Part shown: positions 7,037-15,131 of the stretch, piece by piece | Position numbering within the stretch: the stretch's first letter is position 1 | Layout of the letters: every line of letters begins with the position of its first letter | Source: Rhizobiaceae bacterium | GTDB taxonomy: Bacteria; Pseudomonadota; Alphaproteobacteria; Rhizobiales; Rhizobiaceae | Length of the DNA stretch: 39,791 nt | Assembly: GCA_028279875.1 (NCBI GenBank) | Contig: JANQMU010000123.1 | Location: 1 to 39,791, forward strand | Direction of reading: 5' to 3' | The notes under the pieces: generated by a model | What the model saw: only the letters and a program-made list of their open reading frames with translations | Databases searched by the model: none | What the model was told of the DNA's origin: nothing | Program-made: the position numbers and the translations under genes

Positions 7037-8146
7037 TCATAGCAGATCCAGCGTCACCGCAACCGGGCAGTGATCGGAGGCTTTCGGCCGGTCCCAGCCG
7101 GTCCGCGGATAGCGGGCCACATCCTGACCGGGCGGGAAAATCGTCCGATAGGGCTGGCCGGCGCGAATGATGTCGGGGCTGCGTTTGGCATTGCTTTTCG
7201 CCAGCGACGGGGACAGCAGCAGATAATCGAGTTGGCACAGATGCCGCTCTTCCGGGCCGCGCGTGTGAAACAGGGTCCAGCGGTCCAGCTCCGGCCGCCG
7301 CCGGACAATATTGTCGGCAAAGCCGTCGCCGGTGAAGACGTCGAGTGCGCTCTGCGCTTCTTGCGTGGGAGTGAAGGTAAAGCCGTTGAGTCGGTCGCCC
7401 CCGATGACGAGGCGTTCCTGATAGTCGTTCATATCGCCGCAGATGATCCAGCGCTTGGCCGCTGTCCTGTTCTTGCCGAAGCGGCTTTCGATGATGTGCC
7501 GCACTGCCCTCGCCTCGGCCCGGCGCACCGCCATCGAAGCGGTACGGCCGTCCATCCCGTCACGCGGCGAACCCATGGATTTGAAATGCGTGACATATAG
7601 CGTCAAAGGCCGGCCGCCGACCTTCACGTCGAGTTCGAGGCAGTCGCGGCGAAAGATCCGGTCCTGCGGCTGGTTCGTCTGCGCGATGTCGTCGTCGAAC
7701 AGGTCGAGATCCGCATAGGTCAGATGGGCGTGGCTTTCCATGCGCTGGAATTCGATCGCCTGCCCGTCACGCGTTTCCTCGCGCATCATCACGGCGACAT
7801 CGATGCCGCGGCCGTCATTGCCCTCGATCATGTATTTGTAGCGATAGCCACGGCCGATCATCTTGAACAGATAGCCATATTCGAAGGCGTGCAGCGCCTC
7901 CAGATTGTCGATTTCCTGCAGGCACAGAATATCGGCGCCCGTTTCGGCGATGGCGAGCGCCGTCAATTGCCTGGTGTCGTCGGTATGGGCGATGGCCCTC
8001 GCCTGCTCGATCTGCCGGTACTCGGCCTCCGACCGGATGTCGAAGAGCTTGACGGCGCGGTCCTGCCGCAATTCGTTGCGAAACCCGGAAAAATCGAACC
8101 GGTTGATCAGGTTCTCGACGTTGAAGGTGGCTATTCTAAGCGACAT
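7037..8146 (-). CDS. Endonuclease/exonuclease/phosphatase family protein
   Basis: From the ATG at 8146 this is 369 aa. It starts directly with the first family motif (RIATFNVENL, N9/N12), followed by CLQEID (metal-binding Glu78), THFKSMG, GDMND, and the C-terminal SDHCPVAV with the catalytic Asp-His pair. All metal and catalytic motifs of the EEP fold are therefore present. There is no signal peptide, so it is probably cytoplasmic. The open frame extends 60 codons further upstream, but that part lacks family resemblance. DNA or RNA nuclease and phosphodiesterase activities are all possible. Confidence 0.85.
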   Translation of the reverse strand: MSLRIATFNVENLINRFDFSGFRNELRQDRAVKLFDIRSEAEYRQIEQARAIAHTDDTRQLTALAIAETGADILCLQEIDNLEALHAFEYGYLFKMIGRGYRYKYMIEGNDGRGIDVAVMMREETRDGQAIEFQRMESHAHLTYADLDLFDDDIAQTNQPQDRIFRRDCLELDVKVGGRPLTLYVTHFKSMGSPRDGMDGRTASMAVRRAEARAVRHIIESRFGKNRTAAKRWIICGDMNDYQERLVIGGDRLNGFTFTPTQEAQSALDVFTGDGFADNIVRRRPELDRWTLFHTRGPEERHLCQLDYLLLSPSLAKSNAKRSPDIIRAGQPYRTIFPPGQDVARYPRTGWDRPKASDHCPVAVTLDLL

Positions 8147-8379
8147 GAAGGCGTTTTCGAACGTTACACAATACCCCTGTTTAGGCTGTGGCCGGGGCAT
8201 TGTCACCTGAATCTCACGACAACGGGATATTCCCGCCAACGCACTGAAACCATTTCGGTTTAAGCCCGGCTCACGCGTCGGGTGATTGCAAAGTGATCGC
8301 CCCGAACCGCATGTCAGCCTTGCCACCCCGCACGGAATGGAGAATAGTCGTAGGGATATTCAAAACACGGGAGACAGAC

Positions 8380-8832
8380 ATGCTGATGCTGACACGAAGT
8401 CTCGCCATTGCCGCCATCGGGCTGGGACTGCTGGCCATGACGGCGGCGACCGCCGAAGCCGGCAAGAAATACCGCTACCACAATGGCGGCGATTTCGCCG
8501 CAGGCCTCGCCACCGGCCTGATCATCGGCGGCGTCATCGCCGGAAACCAGCGCCGCGGCGGCTTCTATAGCTGCATCAACGGCTATTGCAACGGACGCTA
8601 TTACGGCCCGCGGCGCCACTACCCGTCGCGCTATTACTACCCGCCAGCACCGCGCTACTATTACAACAGGCCGGTCAGGCGCTACTATCGCCAGGCACCG
8701 CGCTACCGGGTGAACCTCTCGCGCGCGCATTACAATTACTGCTTCGCGAAATACCGCTCCTACCGGGCGTCCGATAACACCTTCCAGCCCTATCACGGAC
8801 CCCGCAAACAGTGCAGGTCGCCCTATTATTGA
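8380..8832 (+). CDS. BA14K-family exported protein
   Basis: A 150-aa protein with a signal peptide of about 27 residues ending AEA|G and then a glycine-rich hydrophobic segment (FAAGLATGLIIGGVIAG). Next comes a stretch very rich in Tyr, Arg and Pro. The C-terminal 35 residues (HYNYCFAKYRSYRASDNTF, then GPRKQC) are the signature of the BA14K family, first described as a Brucella immunoreactive protein with lectin-like activity and common in Hyphomicrobiales. The two cysteines in that domain probably pair. The ATG at 8380 is preceded by a GGGAG ribosome site, which decides the start over an upstream in-frame codon. Confidence 0.85.
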   Translation: MLMLTRSLAIAAIGLGLLAMTAATAEAGKKYRYHNGGDFAAGLATGLIIGGVIAGNQRRGGFYSCINGYCNGRYYGPRRHYPSRYYYPPAPRYYYNRPVRRYYRQAPRYRVNLSRAHYNYCFAKYRSYRASDNTFQPYHGPRKQCRSPYY

Positions 8833-8879
8833 GTTCAAGGGGTTCAACGCCGCGGCTGAAGAGACAGGGCATGGCCTGT

Positions 8880-8910
8880 GGATCAGCCGCCGGGGCGGCG
8901 GATCGGGATC
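8880..8910 (+). terminator. Possible hairpin terminator after BA14K gene
   Basis: GATC-A-GCCGC-CGGG-GCGGC-G-GATC forms a hairpin about 50 bp after the BA14K stop codon. There is no T-run behind it, so its role in termination is uncertain. The remaining gap up to 9081 shows nothing else. Confidence 0.3.
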
Positions 8911-9081
8911 ATAGCTTGGCATGGAAGGCAAGACTTGCCATCATCCTTGGATGCTGGCGATTCTCCATTCAGTAGAACCTGATTGCAACGATTCGATACC
9001 TGGCTGTCAGCAGGCGAAAACGTCTTTGGCACCGTCGATAAAGGCGCCGACGCAACCGACTGATCGCAGAGCACACCGCGA

Positions 9082-10641
9082 ATGAGCAGCTCGGCCGGCA
9101 AAACGGAACCGGATCACGCGCCGGTTCTGGTCTGGAGCGCCGCACTCCTGTGCGGATTGGCGGTTGCCTATAACAGCGGCGCCGTTATGGCCGCATCGCC
9201 TTTTATGAAGGTCGACCTCGATCTTGACAGCAACACCCTGCAATGGGTGATGATCTCCTACATGCTGGTCGCCACCGTCCTCGTCGGCGTCATGGGTGGC
9301 TTTGCCGATATATTCGGGCGGCTGCGCCTGCTCATGACCGGTGCGGTCATGTTCATCATCGGCTCGCTTATTTGCATTCTCGCCGACACCGGCACCGTGC
9401 TTATTGCCGGCCGGTCGGTGCAGGCGGTTGGCGGCGCCGGGGTCTTCGGTACCGGCGTTGCGGTTCTGACGGTCGCAACGCCGCAATCGCTGCGAACACT
9501 CGCCCTCGGATTGTGGTCGGCGGCCGTTGCGCTCGGTCTCGGGGTCGGTCCGCTGATCGGCGGAGCCCTCACGGACGCGATCGACTGGCGGGCGATCTTC
9601 GCCTTCGACATCCTGCTCCTGGTTGTCGGGCTCCTGGCCTGCCTGCGTGTGGCAAGGGCACGCCTCGTTCCGGAAGGCATCTCCACGCGGACCGATATCG
9701 ACTATGCCGGCGCCGCGCTGATGATGGGTTCGCTCGGCGCCCTTACACTGGCGCTCAGCCGCGGCCAGGAGAGGGGCTGGGGATCGATCGAGATCGTCAC
9801 TCTGTTCATCGCCGCTGCTGTTGCCGGCGCCGGTTTCCTGTGGCGTGAACAGCGGGCCGAGAAACCGATGTTCGCCCTGCGCTTCTTCCGCCGGCCAAGC
9901 TATGTGGCCGCCTCGGTCGGCACCCTTATCTCCGGTTTCGGCATGCTGGGCCTGATCTATTATTTCAACCAGTTCGTCCAGGCATCGGGAGGACTGGGCT
10001 ACTCGGCCCTCGCCACCGGAGCGGCGCTGCTGCCATGCACAATGCTGTTTTTCGCCGGTTCAATCGGACTGCCGCGCCTGCTCTCGAATGCCGACCTGCG
10101 CTGGCCGATCACCCTGGGCATGATTCTGATGGCTGGCGGATTCTGGCTGTTGCGCGATCTTTCCGCAGGCGTTTCCTACAGCGATATCTGGTGGAAACTG
10201 ACCTTGATCGGGCTGGGTTTCGGCCTCACCTTCGGTTTGCTGCCGCGGGTCGGTATGCGCGATCTTCCGGACAGCGATGCGGGACAGGGCTCCGGCGTCA
10301 TCAATGTGTGCCTTTATGTCGGCTTCACCTTCGGGATCGCGGTCTGCGGCGTCGCCGTCACAGCCATCCGGCATACAACCGTACAGGCCGTGGTTGCGAG
10401 ATTGTCGTCCGGGCCTGCCGATCGCGCATCACTGATCCATGATCTCGTGCACGGATCGAATTCGGCGGTCGCCAAGGCGCTGCAGGCGTTCAGCGATGAA
10501 GACTCGGCGCAGATCAGAACGGCATTCAACGGCGCACTGGAGAACGGTTTCGAGGGCGCGATGATCATTCTCGCACTGGCGTCGGCGGTCGGTGCGATCC
10601 TCTGCGGATGGCTTCTGCGCAAACCTTCAGCGGCTCGATAA
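9082..10641 (+). CDS. MFS exporter, DHA2 (EmrB/QacA) type
   Basis: A 519-aa inner-membrane protein with about 14 hydrophobic segments, the usual count for the DHA2 drug:H+ antiporter branch. The cytoplasmic loop 2-3 motif GGFADIFGRLR lies at 72-82, and the antiporter motif C-like stretch LGLGVGPLIGG lies in TM5. Such proteins usually export drugs, dyes or bile salts using the proton gradient; the substrate here cannot be deduced. There is no adjacent membrane-fusion protein or dedicated regulator, so it probably works alone. It converges on ilvC across a shared hairpin terminator. Confidence 0.9.
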   Translation: MSSSAGKTEPDHAPVLVWSAALLCGLAVAYNSGAVMAASPFMKVDLDLDSNTLQWVMISYMLVATVLVGVMGGFADIFGRLRLLMTGAVMFIIGSLICILADTGTVLIAGRSVQAVGGAGVFGTGVAVLTVATPQSLRTLALGLWSAAVALGLGVGPLIGGALTDAIDWRAIFAFDILLLVVGLLACLRVARARLVPEGISTRTDIDYAGAALMMGSLGALTLALSRGQERGWGSIEIVTLFIAAAVAGAGFLWREQRAEKPMFALRFFRRPSYVAASVGTLISGFGMLGLIYYFNQFVQASGGLGYSALATGAALLPCTMLFFAGSIGLPRLLSNADLRWPITLGMILMAGGFWLLRDLSAGVSYSDIWWKLTLIGLGFGLTFGLLPRVGMRDLPDSDAGQGSGVINVCLYVGFTFGIAVCGVAVTAIRHTTVQAVVARLSSGPADRASLIHDLVHGSNSAVAKALQAFSDEDSAQIRTAFNGALENGFEGAMIILALASAVGAILCGWLLRKPSAAR

Positions 10642-10654
10642 TACAACTAAGACA

Positions 10655-10675
10655 GGCCGCGATCGTGTCGCGGCC
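10655..10675. terminator. Bidirectional terminator between MFS gene and ilvC
   Basis: A perfect 8-bp stem GGCCGCGA/TCGCGGCC with a 5-nt loop lies between two convergent genes; CGTTTGAT follows on the plus strand. Position and symmetry suit termination from both sides, although T-tracts are poor. Confidence 0.6.
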
Positions 10676-10702
10676 CGTTTGATTACGTCTTGGAGAAGGC
10701 GC

Positions 10703-11722
10703 TCAGTTGCGCTCCTTGTCGACCAGCGCGTTGGACTTGATCCACGGCATCATGGCGCGCAGCTTTTCGCCGACTTCCTCGATCTGGTGGGCGTCATTGT
10801 TGCGACGGATTCCCTTGAAGCGCGAGGCGCCGGCGCGATATTCCTGCATCCACTCGGAGGTGAATTTGCCGGTCTGGATATCGGTCAGGATCCGCTTCAT
10901 TTCGGCCTTGGTGTCCTCCGTGATGATCCGCGGACCGGAGACATATTCACCCCATTCGGCCGTGTTTGAGATCGAGTAGTTCATATTGGCGATGCCGCCC
11001 TCATAGATCAGGTCGACAATCAGCTTGACCTCATGCAGGCACTCGAAATAGGCCATTTCCGGCGCATATCCGGCGTCGACCAGCGTTTCGAAACCGGCCC
11101 GGATCAATTCGACCAGCCCGCCGCACAGGACCACCTGCTCTCCGAACAGGTCGGTTTCGCATTCCTCCTTGAACGTCGTCCCGATAATACCGGACCGGCC
11201 GCCGCCGACGCCGCAGGCGTAAGACAGGCCGAGATCGTGGGCATTGCCCGAGGCGTCATGATGGACGGCGATCAGACAGGGCACGCCACCGCCCTTCTGG
11301 TATTCGCCGCGCACCGTGTGGCCCGGCCCTTTCGGCGCGACCATCAGCACGTCCACCGTTTCTTTCGGTTCGATCAGGCCGAAATGCACATTGAGACCAT
11401 GGGCGAAGGCAATCGCCGCGCCATCGCGGATATTGTCGGCGATATGGTCGCGATAGATATCGGCCTGCAATTCGTCCGGCGCCGCCATCATCATCAGGTC
11501 GGCCCAGGCCGCCGCTTCGGCGACCGTCTTGACCTCGAACCCGTCGGCCTCGGCTTTCTTGGCGGTCGCAGAGCCCGCACGCAGTGCGATTGCAATGCTG
11601 GTCGCGCCGGAATCCTTCAGGTTCAGCGCATGCGCCCGCCCCTGGCTTCCATAGCCGACAATCGCCACTTTCTTCGATTTGATGAGGTTCACATCGGCAT
11701 CACGATCATAATAGACACGCAT
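10703..11722 (-). CDS. ilvC: Ketol-acid reductoisomerase IlvC
   Basis: A 339-aa class I (short) enzyme that converts acetolactate or acetohydroxybutyrate to the dihydroxy acids of valine, leucine and isoleucine synthesis using NADPH and Mg2+. It opens MRVYYDRDADVNLIKSKKVA with the dinucleotide-binding GYGSQGRAHA at about 23-32; later blocks FAHGLNVHFG, PKGPGHTVR, and the knotted C-terminal domain with ECLHEVKLIVDLIYEGG and SNTAEWGEY are canonical. The ATG at 11722 has an AAAGGA ribosome site and gives the family length; five extra upstream codons are possible but unlikely. Unlike ilvIH it lies 13 kb away and has its own context, next to a TetR gene. Confidence 0.97.
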   Translation of the reverse strand: MRVYYDRDADVNLIKSKKVAIVGYGSQGRAHALNLKDSGATSIAIALRAGSATAKKAEADGFEVKTVAEAAAWADLMMMAAPDELQADIYRDHIADNIRDGAAIAFAHGLNVHFGLIEPKETVDVLMVAPKGPGHTVRGEYQKGGGVPCLIAVHHDASGNAHDLGLSYACGVGGGRSGIIGTTFKEECETDLFGEQVVLCGGLVELIRAGFETLVDAGYAPEMAYFECLHEVKLIVDLIYEGGIANMNYSISNTAEWGEYVSGPRIITEDTKAEMKRILTDIQTGKFTSEWMQEYRAGASRFKGIRRNNDAHQIEEVGEKLRAMMPWIKSNALVDKERN

Positions 11723-11780
11723 TGATTTTCCTTTCATTTGCCACTTGAGTTCATCAGTCCGACCGGCCGGTGGCAGCCTT

Positions 11781-12440
11781 CTACTGCGTCAGGTCACCGG
11801 ATCCGTAAATTTGAAAAAACCTGTCGATGGCGGCGCCGGCCTGCGCCGCGAAATCCTGATCGGCCGGCTGCAGCGTTTCGCCCAGCAATTGCCGGACATG
11901 CAGGTCGCGGATAATCAATCCATAGAGGGTCTGATAGGCGTCCTCGCGATCGCCATAGGTCAGATATCCCTGCCGCCGACCGGCCTCCAGCAAAGCCCCG
12001 GCCCGTTGTCCGATCATCCGCCGGCCGCGCTCCAGCACCAGCCGCCCCAGATGGGTGTCCTGATTGCCCGCCTGGCCGATGGCCAGCCGGTTGAGGGCCA
12101 GCGACACGTCGCCTGACAGCACCTCCAGGAGATCGCGGGCAAACCGGACCAGATGCTCACGAAACGCATCCGCATCACCCGCCGCCTGTTCGGGAACCAT
12201 GGTGCGGACCTTTGACGCCTGGAAGCTGATGACCGCCGCCAGCAGCCCGTCCCGGTCGCCGAACCATTTATAGAGGCTCTCCTTGGAGCAATTGGCCGCC
12301 CGCGCGACACCGGCCGTCGTCAGCGCCCTGTCGCCACCGCGCACCAGAAGATTCAGCGCCGACTGCAGCACAGCCGCCTGGCGCGGGGTAAAGGCGCCCT
12401 GCCCGTCCGGCGATGCTTCTTTCAACACACTTTGCTGCAC
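11781..12440 (-). CDS. TetR/AcrR-family transcriptional regulator
   Basis: A 219-aa regulator. The N-terminal helix-turn-helix (RALTTAGVARAANCSKESLYKWFGDRDGL split around residues 38-67) is typical of TetR proteins, and the C-terminal part resembles the AefR-like ligand-binding/dimerisation domain. The best start is the GTG at 12440; no suitable ATG is present. A perfect palindrome 20 bp upstream is a candidate autoregulatory operator. The gene lies 58 bp ahead of ilvC on the same strand, so read-through into ilvC is possible, but a functional link to branched-chain synthesis is only inference. Confidence 0.85.
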   Translation of the reverse strand: MQQSVLKEASPDGQGAFTPRQAAVLQSALNLLVRGGDRALTTAGVARAANCSKESLYKWFGDRDGLLAAVISFQASKVRTMVPEQAAGDADAFREHLVRFARDLLEVLSGDVSLALNRLAIGQAGNQDTHLGRLVLERGRRMIGQRAGALLEAGRRQGYLTYGDREDAYQTLYGLIIRDLHVRQLLGETLQPADQDFAAQAGAAIDRFFQIYGSGDLTQ

Positions 12441-12460
12441 AACGACATCCGAAAAAGATA

Positions 12461-12474
12461 GTACCGTACGGTAC
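12461..12474. promoter_or_regulatory. Palindromic operator candidate for TetR
   Basis: GTACCGTACGGTAC is a perfect 14-bp dyad lying 20 bp before the TetR start codon; an overlapping extra half (GTACGGTTC) follows. Length, symmetry and position match autoregulatory TetR operators. Confidence 0.6.
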
Positions 12475-12544
12475 GGTTCGGCCCGTTGTAGAAGACCGCA
12501 ATGCTCCGGTCAAGCACATGCCGCAATTTCTTCGATCTCGGAGA

Positions 12545-13309
12545 TCAGACCGCGTGGCCGCATGCGGCCAGAAACCGCCGCACGGCATCCGTCATGCCAT
12601 ATTGCAGCGCGTCGGCGGTCAGCCCGTGGCCGATCGAGACCTCCAGCAATTGCGGAACCCTGGCAAGCAGGGCCGGCAGGTTGGCGACGGTCAGGTCGTG
12701 GCCGGCATTGAGCCCCAGCCCGTTGGCGACCGCCGCATCAGCGGTTCGTCCGAGGTGGTCGATCTCGCGGGCCGCGGCGGCCGGGTCGTCGTAACAGGCA
12801 CCGTAGGGGCCGGTATAGAGCTCGACCCGGTCGGCGCCCGTCTCCGCGGCGAGCAACATGGCGTTGGCATCGCCGTCGCCATCGGCAAAGAGCGACACAC
12901 GAATACCCTGTTTCCGGAGCCTCGCAACGATGGATTTCAGCCGCACGCCGTCCTTGCGGAAATCCCAGCCATGATCCGAGGTCGCCTGCCCCGGATCGTC
13001 CGGCACCAGCGTCGCCTGGTCCGGCTGGTTGGCCTCGACCAGGTCCAGGAAAGAGTCGCTCGGATAGCCTTCGATATTGAACTCCGCCGCCGGGTATTCA
13101 TCATCGATGAGAGCGCGGATCATGGGAACATCGGAAAAGCGGATATGCCGCTGATCGGGGCGCGGATGAACCGTCAGCCCGTGTGCCCCGGCGGCCAGCG
13201 CCTGGGCACCGAGGCCGGTGACGCTCGGCCAGGGCAGATCGCGCCGGTTGCGCAGCATGGCGACGGCATTCAAATTGACCGAAAGCCTGGTGAAGGTTTG
13301 TTCCGACAT
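12545..13309 (-). CDS. pdxJ: Pyridoxine 5'-phosphate synthase PdxJ
   Basis: A 254-aa TIM-barrel enzyme that condenses 1-deoxyxylulose 5-phosphate with 3-amino-2-oxopropyl phosphate to pyridoxine 5'-phosphate, the last ring-closing step of the DXP-dependent B6 pathway. Diagnostic blocks are LSVNLNAVAMLRNRR at the N-terminus, AGAHGLTVHPRPDQRHI, EFNIEGYPSD, and GADRVELYTGPYG. The start MSEQTF gives the expected length; the open frame extends 20 codons further into the divergent promoter region. It is divergent from the SpoIIAA-like gene with 146 bp between. Confidence 0.96.
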   Translation of the reverse strand: MSEQTFTRLSVNLNAVAMLRNRRDLPWPSVTGLGAQALAAGAHGLTVHPRPDQRHIRFSDVPMIRALIDDEYPAAEFNIEGYPSDSFLDLVEANQPDQATLVPDDPGQATSDHGWDFRKDGVRLKSIVARLRKQGIRVSLFADGDGDANAMLLAAETGADRVELYTGPYGACYDDPAAAAREIDHLGRTADAAVANGLGLNAGHDLTVANLPALLARVPQLLEVSIGHGLTADALQYGMTDAVRRFLAACGHAV

Positions 13310-13455
13310 CGTCTTCGGGTTCCCGTATGGTGGGTTCGGAACGAGCGCTTTTTCCGATGAAATCGGCATCGGCCGGCTGTACGTTCCGTTTGTTGCGGCA
13401 GCCGTCAGGCGTACCTACATTGCATGCCAAGATCAAGGAACTTCGAGGGTCCGCC

Positions 13456-13857
13456 ATGACCGACAAGCTGCTTCACCCCGCCCTTTCGCGGATCGAGACA
13501 AAGCGCGACGATGTCTATGCCTTTGCACTTGACGGTCATCTCTCGCAGGCGGAAAGCGACGAAATGTACCGGACGCTTGAAGAGGCCTACCAGAAACACG
13601 ATCAAATCAACCTGTTGATCCGTATCGGCCGGTTCGACGGCTTTGAATGGCGCACCCTGTTTTCCGAATCCACCGTCATCGGAAAACTGCACGCGATCCG
13701 GCATCTGCGGCGATATGCCGTGGTCGGGGGCCCAAGCTGGTTCGCCACCGCAACCCGGTTCTTCAACCCGCTCTTCAGGGTCGAGGTCCGACACTTCGAC
13801 TATGATGCGGAGGCCGAGGCCTGGACCTGGATCTACGAAGACAGTGAGGCCGGTTAA
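13456..13857 (+). CDS. SpoIIAA-like (STAS/SEC14-type) protein
   Basis: A 133-aa soluble protein resembling the SpoIIAA-like family: an N-terminal strand (VYAFALDGHLSQAESDEM), INLLIRIGRFDGFEW, a helical block with the pattern RRYAVVGGPSWFATATRFFNPLF, and an aromatic C-terminus (AEAWTWIYED). The family has a STAS-like fold and no established enzymatic role; some members may bind lipids or partner proteins. The ATG at 13456 follows a weak GAGGG site. It ends 3 bp before the convergent end of the RecD-like gene. Confidence 0.75.
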   Translation: MTDKLLHPALSRIETKRDDVYAFALDGHLSQAESDEMYRTLEEAYQKHDQINLLIRIGRFDGFEWRTLFSESTVIGKLHAIRHLRRYAVVGGPSWFATATRFFNPLFRVEVRHFDYDAEAEAWTWIYEDSEAG

Positions 13858-13860
13858 GAC

Positions 13861-14988
13861 CTACCGGACAATCGTCAGCCGTTCCGCCGCGCGGGTGATC
13901 GCCGTGTAGAGCCAGCGCTCGCGCATGTCGCGAAAGGCGAAGCTCTCGTCGAACAGGACGACATTGTCCCATTGCGAGCCCTGCGCCTTGTGCACCGTCA
14001 GCGCATAGCCGTAATCGAAATCGTCATAGCGTTTTTTGGTCTGCCACGGCGTTTCGACGCCCGGGTCTTCAAAGGCCGCCTTCAGCAGTTTGATCTTGGC
14101 CGATCCCCGGCCCATATCGTCGTCTTCCGGTTTGACCAGCAGATTGATGCCCGGCTTGACGGTCTCCTTCGACGACGTCATCACCTGCCAGAGCGAGCCG
14201 TTAAGCAGCCCCTTTGCCGGATCGTTGCGCAGGCACACCAGCTTGTCCCCGGCCTGCGGGTAGAGCGCATCGAAGCCCTTGAGTTCGCGCAGCCTTTGAT
14301 TGTATCGCCGCCGTGTCCGGTTGATGCCGAGCAGCACCTGATCAGCCTCCAGAACCATGTCCGTGTCGACATCGGACTTGCTGATCACTTTCGCCCGGCC
14401 CCAGTCGCCATAGTCGATGCCACGGCCTTCGCGCACCTGCATGGCAAGATCGACAATCGGATTGTCGCGCGCCTGGCGATGGATTTCGCTGAGCAGCACA
14501 TCCGGTTCATGGTCGGTGAAATAGCCGCCGCCCGAAACGGGCGGCAACTGACCCGGATCGCCGAGCACGAGGATCGGCGTGCCGAAGCTCATCAGATCGG
14601 CGCCCAGTTCCTCATCCACCATCGAACATTCATCGACGATGATCAGCGCCGCCTTGGCGACCGGGCTCTGCCGGTTGAGGGAGAACATCGGCGCGATGGA
14701 CGTCTTGCCGGTTTCCTCGTCCTCAACTTCCTCCTCGCCGCGCGGCCGGTAGATCAGCGAATGGATGGTCTTGGCATTGCTGGCGCCCTTCGACCGCAGC
14801 ACCTGCGCCGCCTTGCCGGTAAAGGCAGCGAACTGGACTTCGCCATCGACATGTTCGGCAAAATAGCGGGCGAGCGTCGTCTTGCCGGTCCCGGCATAGC
14901 CGAACAGGCGAAAGAGCGGGCTCTGACCGTCCTTCAGCCAGGTCGAAACGGCCCGGAGGGCTTCATCCTGCTGCGCTGAAAATTCCAT
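13861..14988 (-). CDS. RecD-like ATP-dependent DNA helicase
   Basis: A 375-aa superfamily-1B-type helicase. Walker A GYAGTGKTT is at 30-38, followed by motif Ia (FTGKAAQVL), Walker B with IIVDECSMVDE, motif III GDPGQLPPV, an arginine region (LSEIHRQARDNPI) and the C-terminal motif YALTVHKAQGSQWDNVV, ending with TAITRAAERL. It lacks the N-terminal extension of RecD2 and has no RecB/RecC partner here, so it is one of the stand-alone exonuclease-V-alpha-like helicases found in alphaproteobacteria. I chose ATG at 14988 (MEFSAQQDEAL), which is the family start, over a longer frame. Confidence 0.88.
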   Translation of the reverse strand: MEFSAQQDEALRAVSTWLKDGQSPLFRLFGYAGTGKTTLARYFAEHVDGEVQFAAFTGKAAQVLRSKGASNAKTIHSLIYRPRGEEEVEDEETGKTSIAPMFSLNRQSPVAKAALIIVDECSMVDEELGADLMSFGTPILVLGDPGQLPPVSGGGYFTDHEPDVLLSEIHRQARDNPIVDLAMQVREGRGIDYGDWGRAKVISKSDVDTDMVLEADQVLLGINRTRRRYNQRLRELKGFDALYPQAGDKLVCLRNDPAKGLLNGSLWQVMTSSKETVKPGINLLVKPEDDDMGRGSAKIKLLKAAFEDPGVETPWQTKKRYDDFDYGYALTVHKAQGSQWDNVVLFDESFAFRDMRERWLYTAITRAAERLTIVR

Positions 14989-15131
14989 GGGACCAACTGG
15001 CAGGATTCGCCCGCTGGGAGCAAGGGGGAATTGCCCGGCGGCGGACAAGTTGATGACGGATTAGCACTGTGGGGTTCAGAGTGGTGTTGCCGGCAAAACA
15101 GATGAGCAGCCAGGGTCAGGACCCGTTCATC

